Origin: Nicotiana tabacum
Taxonomy: Eukaryota; Streptophyta; Magnoliopsida; Solanales; Solanaceae
Assembly (NCBI RefSeq): GCF_000715075.1
Contig: NC_134102.1
Coordinates: 43,471,348-43,535,347, forward strand
Direction of reading: 5' to 3'
Length of the DNA stretch: 64,000 nucleotides
The translations under genes were made by a program, and so were the position numbers. Position 1 is the first letter of the stretch. Every line of letters begins with the position of its first letter. Under the pieces are notes generated by a model, which had not been told where the DNA came from, made no database searches, and worked only from the letters and a program-made list of their open reading frames with translations. Shown one piece after another: positions 21,735 to 32,429 of the stretch.

Positions 21735-21773
21735 CACGTGCTAATTATATCAATCGCACAAACAACTCACGTG
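21735..21773 (-). promoter_or_regulatory. G-box pair in LTR of element H
   Basis: CACGTG at 21735-21740 and 21768-21773, 33 bases apart, plus a CATGTG variant at about 21715. Same sequence context (AACTCACGTG) as the reverse complement of the element 1 repeat, showing that the motif array is shared by related families. Confidence 0.45.
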
Positions 21774-22639
21774 TCAAAATCACGATATTCTTGGCATGGT
21801 CACGAGTAAATATCATATTTCATACTCCTGGACTGGTATAGTGACGAGCTAAGGTGTAGGCATGTGCAAAGTGTGCTATCATAGCTCAAATCTGGAAATT
21901 ACATCACGAAAGAAGCAATTATTTGGTTCAATTAAGAGATTTACCTCTATGTAGCTCCAACATGGCTCAAATAGCTCACAACATGGTACAAATATTAGAA
22001 ATAATGACATCACGAAGCTTAGCAATCAATCCAGGCATATCATATCCTAAACCCTACCTCGAGCATGAATAAATACCCTGGTGCAATCACATGGGCTCAA
22101 CCCCGCGCATGTGCGCCACCCATAGCACGTAGCTATCACAAATAATCCAGGCAACTAGTGCCTCAACCATGTTTAGGTAAGATACGTACCTCAAGCAAGA
22201 CAAAACAAATACTGAGAAAGCCAAACAACACTATAGGAATTCCATCCCACGTGAATCAACCTCCGAATGACTCGAAACTAGCGAAAAGCAACTCTAAAAC
22301 AACAAATAATGCCTCAGTAAACAAACCCAAGCGATAAAGGTTAAATATTTAATCAAATACTCAAAGTCAACTCGGGCATGCACATCAGAACACGACAAAA
22401 CTTATAAATTATGACAACCCAATCGAATACGAGTCCAACCATAAAAATTTGAGACAAATCTGACTCTGAATCAATATTCATGTAATATAATCAAATCCGA
22501 TTCAGAAATAGTTACCACAATCCATGTGGTGAAAATCCCCTCCAAAATTGCCCAAATCCGATCTATTTAGCTCAAAATGTGATAAAATGACAAAAACCTT
22601 CGTAATAGAGTACTTTATAATCACTGAACAAGGATACCC

Positions 22640-22980
22640 TTCGCGAATGCCGAGGAAACCTCGTGTTCATGATGAACAAAATACAATGCCTCAAAATTAC
22701 TCAATGCGTTCGCGGTACAAACCATGAAAACGCGGAGAACACCGCTGCTAGACCTTGGCGAACTCGTCGCCTCCTGCGCAAACGCGATGAACAAAGCCTC
22801 CAACTTCCTTGATGTTACGCGAACGCAACACAACACTGCGAACGCGATGCCCCAAGCCTCAAAAAGCTGAGCGGACGCGATCATCCAGTCGCGAACTCGA
22901 TGAAGAAAATCACCCAGCTCCCATAATACACTACGCGATCGCGGACTCTTCTTCGTGACTACGAAGAAGAATTGAAACGC
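22640..22980 (-). repeat. CG-rich word array in H LTR
   Basis: A dense set of words such as TTCGCGAATGC, GCGAACGC, ACGCGATC and TTCGTGACTACG in an otherwise CG-poor LTR. Equivalent tracts sit at similar places in the other LTR families of this window. Confidence 0.6.
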
Positions 22981-23689
22981 AAGAAATCAGCAGAACACCA
23001 GCAATGCATGAAACTCCAAAATTGTCAGAAATCACCTCGAAACTCACCCGAGCCCCTCGGGACCTCGTTTGAACAATCCAAAAAGTCCCAAAACATAACA
23101 CGAACATACTTTGAGGCCTCAAATTATCCATAACAATATCAAAATCATTAATCGCACCTCAAATCAAACTTAATAACCTTTTGAACTTTGTATTTCCAAA
23201 ACTCGTGCCAAATCACATCAAATCAACTCAGAATGACCTCAAATTTTGAAAACAAGTTCCAAATGACATAACATGCGTATTCCAACTCACAGAACAACAC
23301 TCCAAACTCGATAATACAAAAGTCAACTCTCGGTCAAACTTATGAATATTCCAAACCTTCAAATTGCCGACTTTCACCGAATAGTGCCAAAACCATGTAG
23401 AAACAACCAAATGCCAAATCGGGCATACGCCCAAGTCCAAAGTCACCATCCGGACCTAACAGAACCATAAAAGCTTCCATCTGAGGTCAAATACACAAAA
23501 CGCAAACTTGGTCATCTCTTCTAACTTAAAGCTTTCTATTTAAGAATCATTCTTCCAAATCAATTTCGAACACATCGATTACCAAAACTGACAACACACA
23601 CAAGTCATAATACATTATAAGAAGCTACTCATCACCTTAAGCCACCAAACTGAGTGAAAATTCTTAAAGTTACCGGTCGGGTCCTTACA

Positions 23690-23699
23690 TTCTCCCCCA
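23690..23699 (-). other. Polypurine tract of element H (- strand)
   Basis: TCTCCCCCAC on the + strand, GTGGGGGAGA on the - strand, directly before the LTR start. Confidence 0.85.
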
Positions 23700-26650
23700 C
23701 TTAAACATACGTTCATCCTCGAAAGTGCCAAAAGACATTCCAGAGCCATCAAATAAATAAATAAACTTACCATACACATACTGATGGGTGATTCCACATC
23801 ACCACAATCCCTATAAGCCTGAAAACACAACCTAACTAAAGATCCTTACTTCAACCTTAGTTCACAAACCATAAAATCAAATCTCCAACATCTAAAATCC
23901 ATTATAAGACCCGATTCCCGCATCTATACGGTGTATAAATCTAAACAAGTTGTATCAAGCCATAACCATGACCTTAGAAATAATCATACAAGATTCCACA
24001 TAACTCAAATATTCGTAGCAATAAGTTTAGACCACAATAGCTGCACAAACAAATCTGGTAGCGATAAAAACCCTCATATCAAATAAAATCTTGTTCTAAA
24101 ACTTTGTACACTACCAATGATAGAAGAAACATGCAGAAATTCATAACCACTCATCTGATCAACAAGTCGTGGAGCTTTCTCGCCCGACAAGAACCATTGC
24201 AAAATTATAAGCTAACTTCTCATATTATTCTTCCAAACGTACATTCTTCAAATTTGATAGTACAAATTTTAGGTCCAAAGCCATATATCATTCAGTACGA
24301 GCTGCTCGACCAACACACCACACCAGCAACACAGCAAGCCATATCCCATGCAATTCGTGCACCAAATAAGCAACAACTCAAATGTACTCAATAAGGGAAA
24401 GAGAATCAAATGAGAGAACTGTCCGGCAAACTCAACACATACCACAAGACGAAATGCCACGAGTCAACCTCACAAAGAAGAAACAAAACACATGAAATGA
24501 GCACACAGGATCCTACCCCAACATAATTTCACTGCGATGTGTGAACCACCCCAAACAACGGCCCACATGGAATACCTCGTGTCATGATGCCCATAACCAA
24601 AAACCATATGCATAACAACAACGACTACGCGAAGTACATATCATAACCCTAGAGAAATAGATAGCACATCATTCCACAAACAAGAAAACCATAACCAAGG
24701 CGTAATCAACCGTTCAATACCCCAAGAGCTATCCTGCTCGAATTTTGCCACAAGGCCCAAACATAACCGCATCATATATGTAAATAATCAATAGCCTGGG
24801 AACCCATTGTTGCATTGAAAAGCAATATATGGAACATATAACAACACGAATAAGACCAGCTCTAATCGAGGACACATTCTTCAGCAATATTTGTGCTGAG
24901 TAAACAAATCTGAAAATAATACACATTCCCGTTAGGCCTACTAGCGACCTCCAAATCAATTTCGATCCTCCTGAAATAGGTGAATAACCTTCCAAAGGAC
25001 CTACTGAAACTTATCCATAACACAAGACATCAGTTATCTAACTCATGCCATATCTTCATAGTGCACGACCAAGGAATAGTCCACCTCTAAGACTCAGAGT
25101 CTCCAAATCACAATAATACAAGAATCACCATGTCCGATTCGAAATCCACCACTCAATGGCTAACACATCCCTCGTACGCAATCCTCTTACGAGAAATATT
25201 TCCATAATCCTTCCATGCTACATAGAAAAATTAGAACACTAACAGTCGATTAACCATGCGATTACTATAATACCTGCTAAGCATCTGCAAGTCAAAACAC
25301 AATGCGCCTTCTAAAATGTGCACCCTTTGCAGGTGATACCAGATAGTGCCAACCTTTCTCTAAATATCAAAAACCATCCATACCGTCAAAAATTCATGTC
25401 CTTTCCTTCGAACGAAACCACAATCTCGTACATGCAAACCTCCATCCTAAATGTTGCACCTCAAATATCATGCCATCATAGAAAAATATAAGAAACCCAT
25501 TATCAACCCCGAATCACAGACATGATGCATATTTTGTCACTCAGAGACCATCCAAGGTAAAATCATAACACACAACATACGCCTCATGCCGATTGGAGAC
25601 ATCCATCTCAAGTAGTGGTAGAAATGATCGAGAACTATTCAAAACCCATTAGCACAAGACCAAGCCATCAGAACTGAATACCTCTAACTCGACAAAGTCA
25701 CGCAGGTCACCAAGCCCAAGAGTATTGCCACACAACACCAGTAATGCCTCACCACATCATGAGAACCAAAAGAACCGATCATGTCCATTACTATCTTGAT
25801 CCAACCTACTACCAAAATGTCTATTTCTTCGAGTTCCTTCTGAATTACCTTCAAATTAACACTTTTTCTTGCCAATACACCACGATCCTTGAACAAAGCT
25901 CACCATAAGAGATACTAGCACGAAACTAGGATATCGATAGTTCTCTGGTCGTACCCAAACAATAATATTCCAAAGGGAAATGCACCTAAGATCAAGTATT
26001 TCGAACCGGCTTCCGTAGAAAATTAAGAGTCGTCATCCTAAATCCCATAAACCAATATATTCCCTCTTAAGCATCCAATAATATCGCAACCAAAATGCCC
26101 ACTTTGAAGAGATCTTTTGTGAATTTGAAACTGTTTCTATAACCTGTCAAATGCTGAAATGAAGAATTAATAATGATATAGAAATATCACGAGTCCCGAC
26201 ATCATCCAATGCAAATCTCATATCTTAGCCATTTAAGGAAATTCCTCAAATACAACATATGAATCTTGAAGCCATTAGAACCTTCTCGAGAGTTATCCAC
26301 CCTATTCTAATCTCAGATGCACCGCCCAAATGAGTCAAACGACGTATTCCATTAGCACACCAATAGCTAAAGAAGTAACCTCTCCTTAACATAACCGAGT
26401 GACTCCCTTTTCTTCGCATATTACATCAATTAACACTAACAAACCCAAATCATTTCATGGTTTCCACTTATCCGTAAAGTGCAATACATCACGCATCCGG
26501 AAATTTCCTTGCCCAAGTTATCCTCAAAACCATTACCTACAAGTCATAATCTATTCTCAAATATGCCTTAGACCGAAACCAAAAAAACACGGAATGATGC
26601 AGCCTGATCGTCGATAGCAAGCTCCCCAACTTGGCTCGAAGCCACATAAC
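23700..26650 (-). mobile_element. Non-coding 3' region of element H
   Basis: Nearly 3 kb upstream (- strand sense) of H's polypurine tract with no RT, integrase or Gag motif in any frame. Short open frames here (for example at 24104-24394) lack any domain and have no consistent strand. It is read as the long untranslated 3' region found in some plant gypsy elements, between pol and LTR; the coding part of H is not present. The right limit near 26650 is approximate. Confidence 0.5.
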
Positions 26651-26733
26651 ATAACATCTGATAATCCACAATACTCATACCTCATAACTACCATGATCTC
26701 CCAATATAATTCAACCGAGTCCTTCACAATACA

Positions 26734-26820
26734 CCTATGTATTTCATAGACCGTTCATAAGGTTCATTCATATTATATTATATGCCTATGCATTTCATGT
26801 CCCATCCATAGGGTTCATAA
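26734..26820. repeat. Short tandem duplication, period 51
   Basis: CCTATGTATTTCATAG at 26734 recurs as CCTATGCATTTCATGT at 26785, each followed by C-G/A-T-C/T-CATA-GGGTTCAT-like sequence. It lies close to the border between the H tail and the next LTR fragment. Confidence 0.6.
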
Positions 26821-28731
26821 CACATCATTATGCACGTAACCATAAATAAACTGAACGCGACATGATTAACATTACATTTAAGTTCGCAAGTTCCCGGATC
26901 ATTGGAACACTTCATATTCATCCTCATCATGGAGAAGCATAGCCCATTACTTTAGCAGATGTATGGTGAATCAATAAGACAATTTCAATGGCACATGGAC
27001 CAAATTAGTTTTCATAAGATTTATCATCATTTAGCATAGGACATCTCTCTTTCACCTCATTATATACCCTCTTGTCAACTTAAGGTCATTAGCTAAATTC
27101 ATGATTCTTTGGTACTTAGCATTGAAGTCATTTGCATTTATTATTTTAGAAGCATACATACTATGATTGAAACCATTGGGACATACAACGGCTCATAATT
27201 CTCATTTTGGCAAACGAGCGCATTTCATGTTCATACTATCACTTACCATTACTTGCCATTGGTGATCATAGGCCATTTAAAACATTTAGGAACACCACAT
27301 CCTCTCCTCGTGAGGGCGTAGGAGCTTATAGCACATTGGAAACATACGTACAAATACGTTAATCTCATAACCTTTCATACCATATATCACTTCATTAGTA
27401 CATTCAACTACTTACAACATCATTATTTCATTTGCTCGCTTGGCCATAAATATTATTCTTCATTCATGGCACTATGGCCGTATATCATATTCAACACTTT
27501 TATTTCTTTACTCTCAAGGATTATCATCATAAACATCAACATATAGAGTGTTCTTGAAATGCCTTTCCCCAATAGGGCAATACACAACTTCAACTCAAAA
27601 ATAATATGTAAGAACTCAAAACATATTGGAAATACCTACCAAATATAGCCTTAGTTAGAACAACAACATTTGGACATGACTTGAGTGCATAAGCTTTTGG
27701 ACAATTCTATTTTCGGAGTCAAATTGGAACAGTTGAATCGAGGCTCATTTCTTAACCTTTCTCACATCATTTTATTTCATTGGAACTATTGGCCAAAAAT
27801 ATAACATTCATTATTGTTATATCCCCAACTCACTCCTTCCACATTCAAGCATCTTTAATCACGGCTTTCATTGCACACATGAGTAATTAAGAGTCTTAAG
27901 CACATCGAGATTTTTTACACAATTTGGCATAATAGCCTTCATTCGAAACATGACTTGAAGTCATAACATCTTAACACACATCCCATACTTGAACACATTC
28001 TCGTATGATATCATAATATAACAAGAGCGTTCAGAACACATTTTGAACATATACATTTCGACACAAAGCATTTTCGGAATAGTCAATTTACAATGAATAA
28101 CTTGGGACTTACAAGACTTTCATGGGATTCAATTCTAGGAGAGAAGTTTAGCCAACATACCATGCTTGAGCTTTCCTTAAATTACTAAAACGTTCCGAAA
28201 ATCCTAGCAATCCCAATCTATTTTGAGACATAACAAAATTGAACACAAATTAGGAAGATATTCATGGTTTCAGCTCATTTGAGCATTTTATCAAACACTA
28301 GGTGTGCAAATTTGACTACAAGGTTCTTCTACGAGATTTCCTTCATTTCACAACCCAATATTTAATAATTTGAGCTTAACAATCTTTCCACAAACCTCAT
28401 TGGTACATGCATGTATAAATAAAACTCTTACACCCAAGAATAATATTCCCAATCAACCATCTTCTACCCAAATTTGAAATTGAAAATTAGGGTATGGAAC
28501 CTTACCTCTTAGATGAAGAACTTGTGAGGTTTCATGTTGAATTTCAAGGTTTGAGCAAGATTTTAATGAGCAATTAGCTTAGGGATTTCTGATCACTCTA
28601 GAGCATTTCTTCTCTATAAAAATATCATATATTCCCTTAAACAATGGCCCCTTACGTCTATTTATCTAGATAGGGTCAGGTTATAAGGATAGAAAAATGG
28701 ACCCTCCGAAATGCTTTGCGAACTCTGTGGC

Positions 28732-29060
28732 GAGCTACAGACTGGGCTTCGCGAGGGATATAGCACAATTTAGCGTGCTACAGACCTTGCATCGCGAGCT
28801 CGATAGTGCGGTCTAGTGCGCTACAAACCTTGCACCGTGAGCTTTATAGCACGGTCTAGCGCACTACAGACCTTGCTCTGTGTTCTCTATAGCATGATCT
28901 AGCGCACTACAGACCTTGTGTTGCGGGCTTAATAGCACGGTCTAGCACACTACAGGCCTTGTGCCACGAGCTCTATAGCATGGTTTAACACTCTACAGAC
29001 CTGGCTTCACAATGCATATAACACGGTCTAGTGTGCTACAGACCTGGCTTCATGAGGTCG
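28732..29060 (-). repeat. 43-bp minisatellite, 7 full copies and a partial eighth
   Basis: Copies start at 28732, 28775, 28818, 28861, 28904, 28947, 28990 and 29033: the spacing is exactly 43 each time with no insertion or deletion. The consensus contains GCACTACAGACCTTG and ATAGCACGGTCTAGC. Copies differ from one another at several positions, so the array is not recent. It sits where the other family members have their CG-rich palindrome tract. Confidence 0.95.
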
Positions 29061-29179
29061 AAACGATTCAACTTCCCAACACACTATTCAACCCAAAAAG
29101 ACCGAAAATATAATAAATTAGCCTACCTTGGATCCACGGAACCTTAAATTCCTTAGCGAAATTTTTCGGGGCCCTTATA

Positions 29180-29602
29180 GTTGTTTCCTTGAATCTTCAA
29201 AATTGGAAAAGTATTGATGACCGAAATGGCTGGAGCTTCTTCCTCTCTCTCTCTAAAATACTCTCCTCTCTCTCAAACAACCATCGAATCCTTCTAAAAT
29301 AACCCCCATGATCTTTTTATAAGAATAGGGTCGTATAAAATTTCCCAAATCTTAACTCTCCAAGTCGGGGTTGCGGTCGCAGATACGACCGCGAAATAGG
29401 TATGGAGTCCGAGAAATTGCTCTCCTAGACTGGCCTGGCCTGGTCAAGTCTGCGACCGAGAACCGGACCGCGAAATATCCTCAAATATTTTTCTATGCTG
29501 AAATGCGGTCCAAAGTGCCACCGCGAAATGAATATGAGGCCGCATAATGGACCGCAGAATAGCCCTCCAAACTTATATGCACACGTTTATGGGGCCTTAT
29601 TG
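29180..29602 (-). repeat. Start of 3' LTR of element A (- strand), interrupted
   Basis: On the - strand it begins near 29602 (AATAAGGCCCCATAAA, a decayed TGTAAGGCCCCGTAAA) and carries the CG-rich tract (29365-29560: GCGGTCGC, GACCGCGAAAT, AGGCCGCATAATGG). At 29180 it is broken by the fragment 26650-29179. It aligns with G's LTR at 36960-37600 (both carry CTCTCTCT-rich and AAATAACCCCC segments). Confidence 0.7.
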
Positions 29603-29964
29603 ACTACTTCTTTTATGACAATTCGTACTCGAATGAGGAATAAAATCCGCTAGAAACTCCCAACATAACTTAACTCTTCATTAGCACTTCCCAAGTGGCA
29701 TATTTGACTAATTCCCCAGATTTCCATAAATTTCGACAGACTTTCCTCTGTATTTGGGCCCATCCACCTGCCAGAGAGTCCCATAAATCAATCCTAACAA
29801 CATATATATAATCCAACTGATGTCACATAGCATGAAAACAATACTGACCATAACCTCATAGGAATTATATTACCATACATGAGCATCTTAACAGAAACCG
29901 TACAAGTTGAATATAATTCTTAAAAAGAAAGCTCCTAACATTCTTTGAAAACACAAAAACATGG
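29603..29964 (-). mobile_element. 3' untranslated region of element A
   Basis: It lies between the A pol stop and LTR. The phrase ATTCGTACTCGAATGAGG matches D's ATTCATCCTCGAATGAGA at 51931. The polypurine tract, TCTCCCC in relatives, has decayed to ACTACTTC at about 29602. No coding sequence. Confidence 0.65.
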
Positions 29965-30960
29965 TTACACAAACAAGTGAGGGTATTTCTTCTTCATATC
30001 TTCCTCAGCCTCTTTTGTGGCCTCTTGAAGTTGTTGGTTTCGCCATAGCACTTTCATGGAGGCAATCTCTCTATTCCTTAACTTTCGAACATGTCTATCA
30101 AGGATGGCAACCGAAATCTCTCATATGTCAATTCTTCATTAACTTCAATAGTCTCTACTGGAATAATGAGTGACGGGTCTCCAACCACCTTCTTCAACAT
30201 AGATACATGAAACACCAAGTGCACTAAAGACATCTCTAGAGGTAACTCGAGCCCTTAAGCCACTTGACCAACCCTTGGCAAGATTTTGTATGGTCGGATA
30301 TACCTCAGACTCAATTTTCCTCTCTCTCCAAAATGCATTATGCCCTTCATGGGAGAAACTTTCATGAACACTCAATCATCCTCTTTGAACTCCAAATCTC
30401 TGTGACGTACATCCAAATAGGACTTCTGACAACTCTAAGCAGTTTTTAACAATTCCTTAATGATATTGTCCTTGTCCATAGCCTGATGCATGAGGTCTGG
30501 CCCTATCAACTATGCTTCCCCAACTTCAAACCAACCATTGGGAGATCTATATTTCCTACAATATATAAATCTTCGAACGGTGCCATCTGAATGCTAGAAT
30601 TATAAATAAAAGTATGAGTGGAAAATGATCATCTCAGGTACCCTTGAAGTCAAGAACTCAAGCACACAACATATCCTCAAGTGTCCGAATAGTATGCTCT
30701 GCTTATCTATCCGTCTATGCATGGAAATATGTATTAAGATTTACCTGAGTACCCAAACAATGCTCAAATATTTGCTAAAAGTTAGTGGTGAACCGTTCCT
30801 CTCGATCTGAGATGATATAAAGTGGAGTGCCATGCAACCTAATGATCTCCTTGATACACAATTGGCTATAGTGTTCTACTGTGTCGGCTGTCTTAACATG
30901 TAAGAAGTGTGCTTATTTCGTGAGGCGATCCACAATCACCCAAACTAAGTCAAACTTACG
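29965..30960 (-). pseudogene. pol: Integrase core, C-terminus and chromodomain-like tail of element A
   Basis: Reading the - strand from 30960 down: WVIVDRLTK with the first catalytic Asp, IRLHGTPLYIISDRE with the second, then the AEHTIRTLEDML helix holding Glu. After shifts comes the GPY domain (a stretch around 30300-30375 in which SMKVSPMKGI-like residues are recognisable) and the tail ending EDMKKKYPHLFV with stop at 29965-29967. Compare element E, EEMKKKYPYLFE. Several TAG and TGA stops. The three acidic residues are all still present, unusual for the window, although the frame is not continuous. Confidence 0.75.
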
Positions 30961-31520
30961 AGACGTGTGAGGTAGACATTAGCACGAAGTCCATATTGAT
31001 CATCTCCCACTTCCACATTAGAATCTTTATATTCTGCCCAAACCCACCAGGCCTTTGGTGCTCGACCATGACTTGCTGACAGTCTGGACAACTTGCCACA
31101 AAGTCCTCTACATCTCTCTTCATGTCATTCCACCAGTAGATCTCCTTGAGGTCATGATACTTCTTCGTATAGCCTAGGTGTACGGAATACCTTAAACTAT
31201 GAGCCTCGGTCATGATTCTCTTTCAGAGACCGTCAACATGCATAACACATAATCTCCCTTGGTAACTGAGTGTACCATCATTCATGCCAAGAGAAAAAGC
31301 TGTGCTTTTGTGTTTATGAATTCCCTCCTTCAGCTGCACCAATAACAGGTGATCATACTGTTTCTCCTTGACTTCCACTACGAGTGATGATTCGGCCTTA
31401 TTTTGCACAACTACCCCACCTTCGTAAGAGTCCGTTAGCCGAACTCCTAAACTAGCCAACCAGTGAACTTCCTTTTCCAACGGTCTTTGATATTCCTCCA
31501 TGCGGCCAAACTGCCCATTG
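30961..31520 (-). pseudogene. pol: Integrase zinc-binding domain of element A
   Basis: Two open stretches: SLEEYQRP-like start with EEYQRPLEKEVHWLASLGVR, KEKQYDHLLLVQLKEGIHKH and GTLSYQGRLCVMHVDGL (31223-31501), followed by MTEAHSLRYSVHLGYTKKYH, LKEIYWWNDMKRDVEDFVAS and CPDCQQVMVEHQRPG (30956-31213). The HHCC signature (two His, then C-x2-C) is complete. It keeps EIYWWNDM where element E has a stop for the second Trp, which helps to diagnose E's stop. A stop separates the two stretches and a shift follows at about 30960. Confidence 0.85.
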
Positions 31521-31539
31521 ATTTCCAGCTAAAAGCATC

Positions 31540-31990
31540 TACCACAACATTAGCCTTCCCGGATTGTATAGAATATCGATGTCGTAGTCCTTGATTAACT
31601 CAAGCCATGTCCGTTGCCTTAGATCCAACTCATTCTGCTTGAAAATTTATTGAAGACTCTTATAGTCCGTGAATATTTCCACATGTAGCCCATACAAATA
31701 ATGACGCCAAATCTTCAATACAAACATCACCGCCGCAATCTATAAGTCATGTGTTAGATAATTCTTCTTATGGATTTTGAGTTTCTTAGAAGCATAAGTG
31801 ATCACCTTGCCCGGTTGCATTAATACACACCCATATTCGACCCATGAAGCATTAGAATACACAACAAACCCATATGTACCCTCATGCAGGGTCAACACAT
31901 GTGTCATAGTCAACCCTTTCAACTTCAACTCTTGAAATCCCTTTTCATAAGCATCTGACTATTGGAATTTAACTGCCTTCTATGTCAATT
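31540..31990 (-). pseudogene. pol: RNase H of element A
   Basis: [20 protein letters not shown]: the first catalytic Asp (usually Y-C-D-A-S) is now Asn. Then [18 protein letters not shown] followed by a stop where relatives continue E-L-A-A-V, then [20 protein letters not shown] and later [20 protein letters not shown]. The acidic set is broken and the enzyme would be dead. Confidence 0.8.
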
Positions 31991-32424
31991 TAGTCAATGG
32001 AGAAGCAACAGAAGAAAACCCCTCCACAAATCTTCTATAATACCCAGCTAATCCCAAGAAACTGCAAATCTATGTCGATGTTGCAGGTCAAAGCCAATTC
32101 TTTACTGCTGCAATCTTCTGGGGTTCAACCTTGAATACCTCACTAGCGACAACATCAACCAAAATATTTACAGACGCGAGCAAAATTCTCATTTTGAAAA
32201 CTTTGAATACAACTTGTGATGATACAGAGTCTGCAGAACTGCCCTGAGATGATCAACATGGTCCTCTCGATTTCGTGAATATACCAGAATTTCCTGAACG
32301 AACACTATCACAAAAGAGTTGAGGAAATGCTTGAAGACTCGATTCATAAGATCCATGAAAGCTACTGGGGCATTTGTTAGCCCGAAAGACATCACCAGAA
32401 ATTTGAAGTGCACAAACCGAGTCC
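31991..32424 (-). pseudogene. pol: Reverse transcriptase of element A, C-terminal half
   Basis: [40 protein letters not shown] and [20 protein letters not shown] can be read without gap. The active-site F-I-D-D is F-V-Q-E: both catalytic Asp are lost. It continues from the N-terminal half at 35094-35540 across the solo LTR. Downstream lies the connection domain (FVEGFSS, KLT-like residues at 31990-32060). Confidence 0.88.
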
Positions 32425-32429
32425 TGAAA
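32425..32429. other. Target site duplication (left) of solo LTR
   Basis: TGAAA directly before the LTR, repeated directly after it at 35094-35098. Confidence 0.85.

Larger units (their letters stand above)
21690..23689 (-). repeat. LTR of element H (3' LTR, - strand, truncated)
   Basis: On the - strand it begins TGTAAGGACCCGACCGG right after a polypurine tract and runs leftwards to about 21690, where it is truncated inside the G-box repeat, so the last part of the LTR is missing. A tract rich in CGCGAACGCGA-like words lies at 22640-22980. The start resembles the LTR of element 2. No gene within. Confidence 0.8.
26650..29179 (-). repeat. LTR fragment with 43-bp minisatellite, nested in element A LTR
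   Basis: The right edge near 29179 reads, on the - strand, TATAAGGGCCCCGAAAAATT, a decayed version of the family start TGTAAGGCCCCGTAAAATT. The part 27420-28720 is homologous to the solo LTR 32430-35093 (for example GTATGGAACCTTACCTCTTA at 28491, also near 34771). Below about 27420 the similarity ends and the left border could not be fixed, so the LTR is truncated or chimeric. No gene within. Confidence 0.65.

Noticed and set aside
24104..24394. 96-codon open frame on + strand, and others in 21.5-27 kb
   Set aside because: Opposite to the element's strand, without domain, signal or codon pattern, and in LTR or tail sequence. Treated as chance.
28732..29060. CRISPR-like array (regular spacing)
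   Set aside because: The whole 43-base unit is repeated with no unique spacers, and the DNA is of plant nuclear type. It is a minisatellite.
29210..29290. CT-rich run as a polypyrimidine/promoter signal
   Set aside because: CTCTCTCT tracts occur at the homologous place in G's LTR (about 37020) and are simple low-complexity sequence; no other promoter sign.
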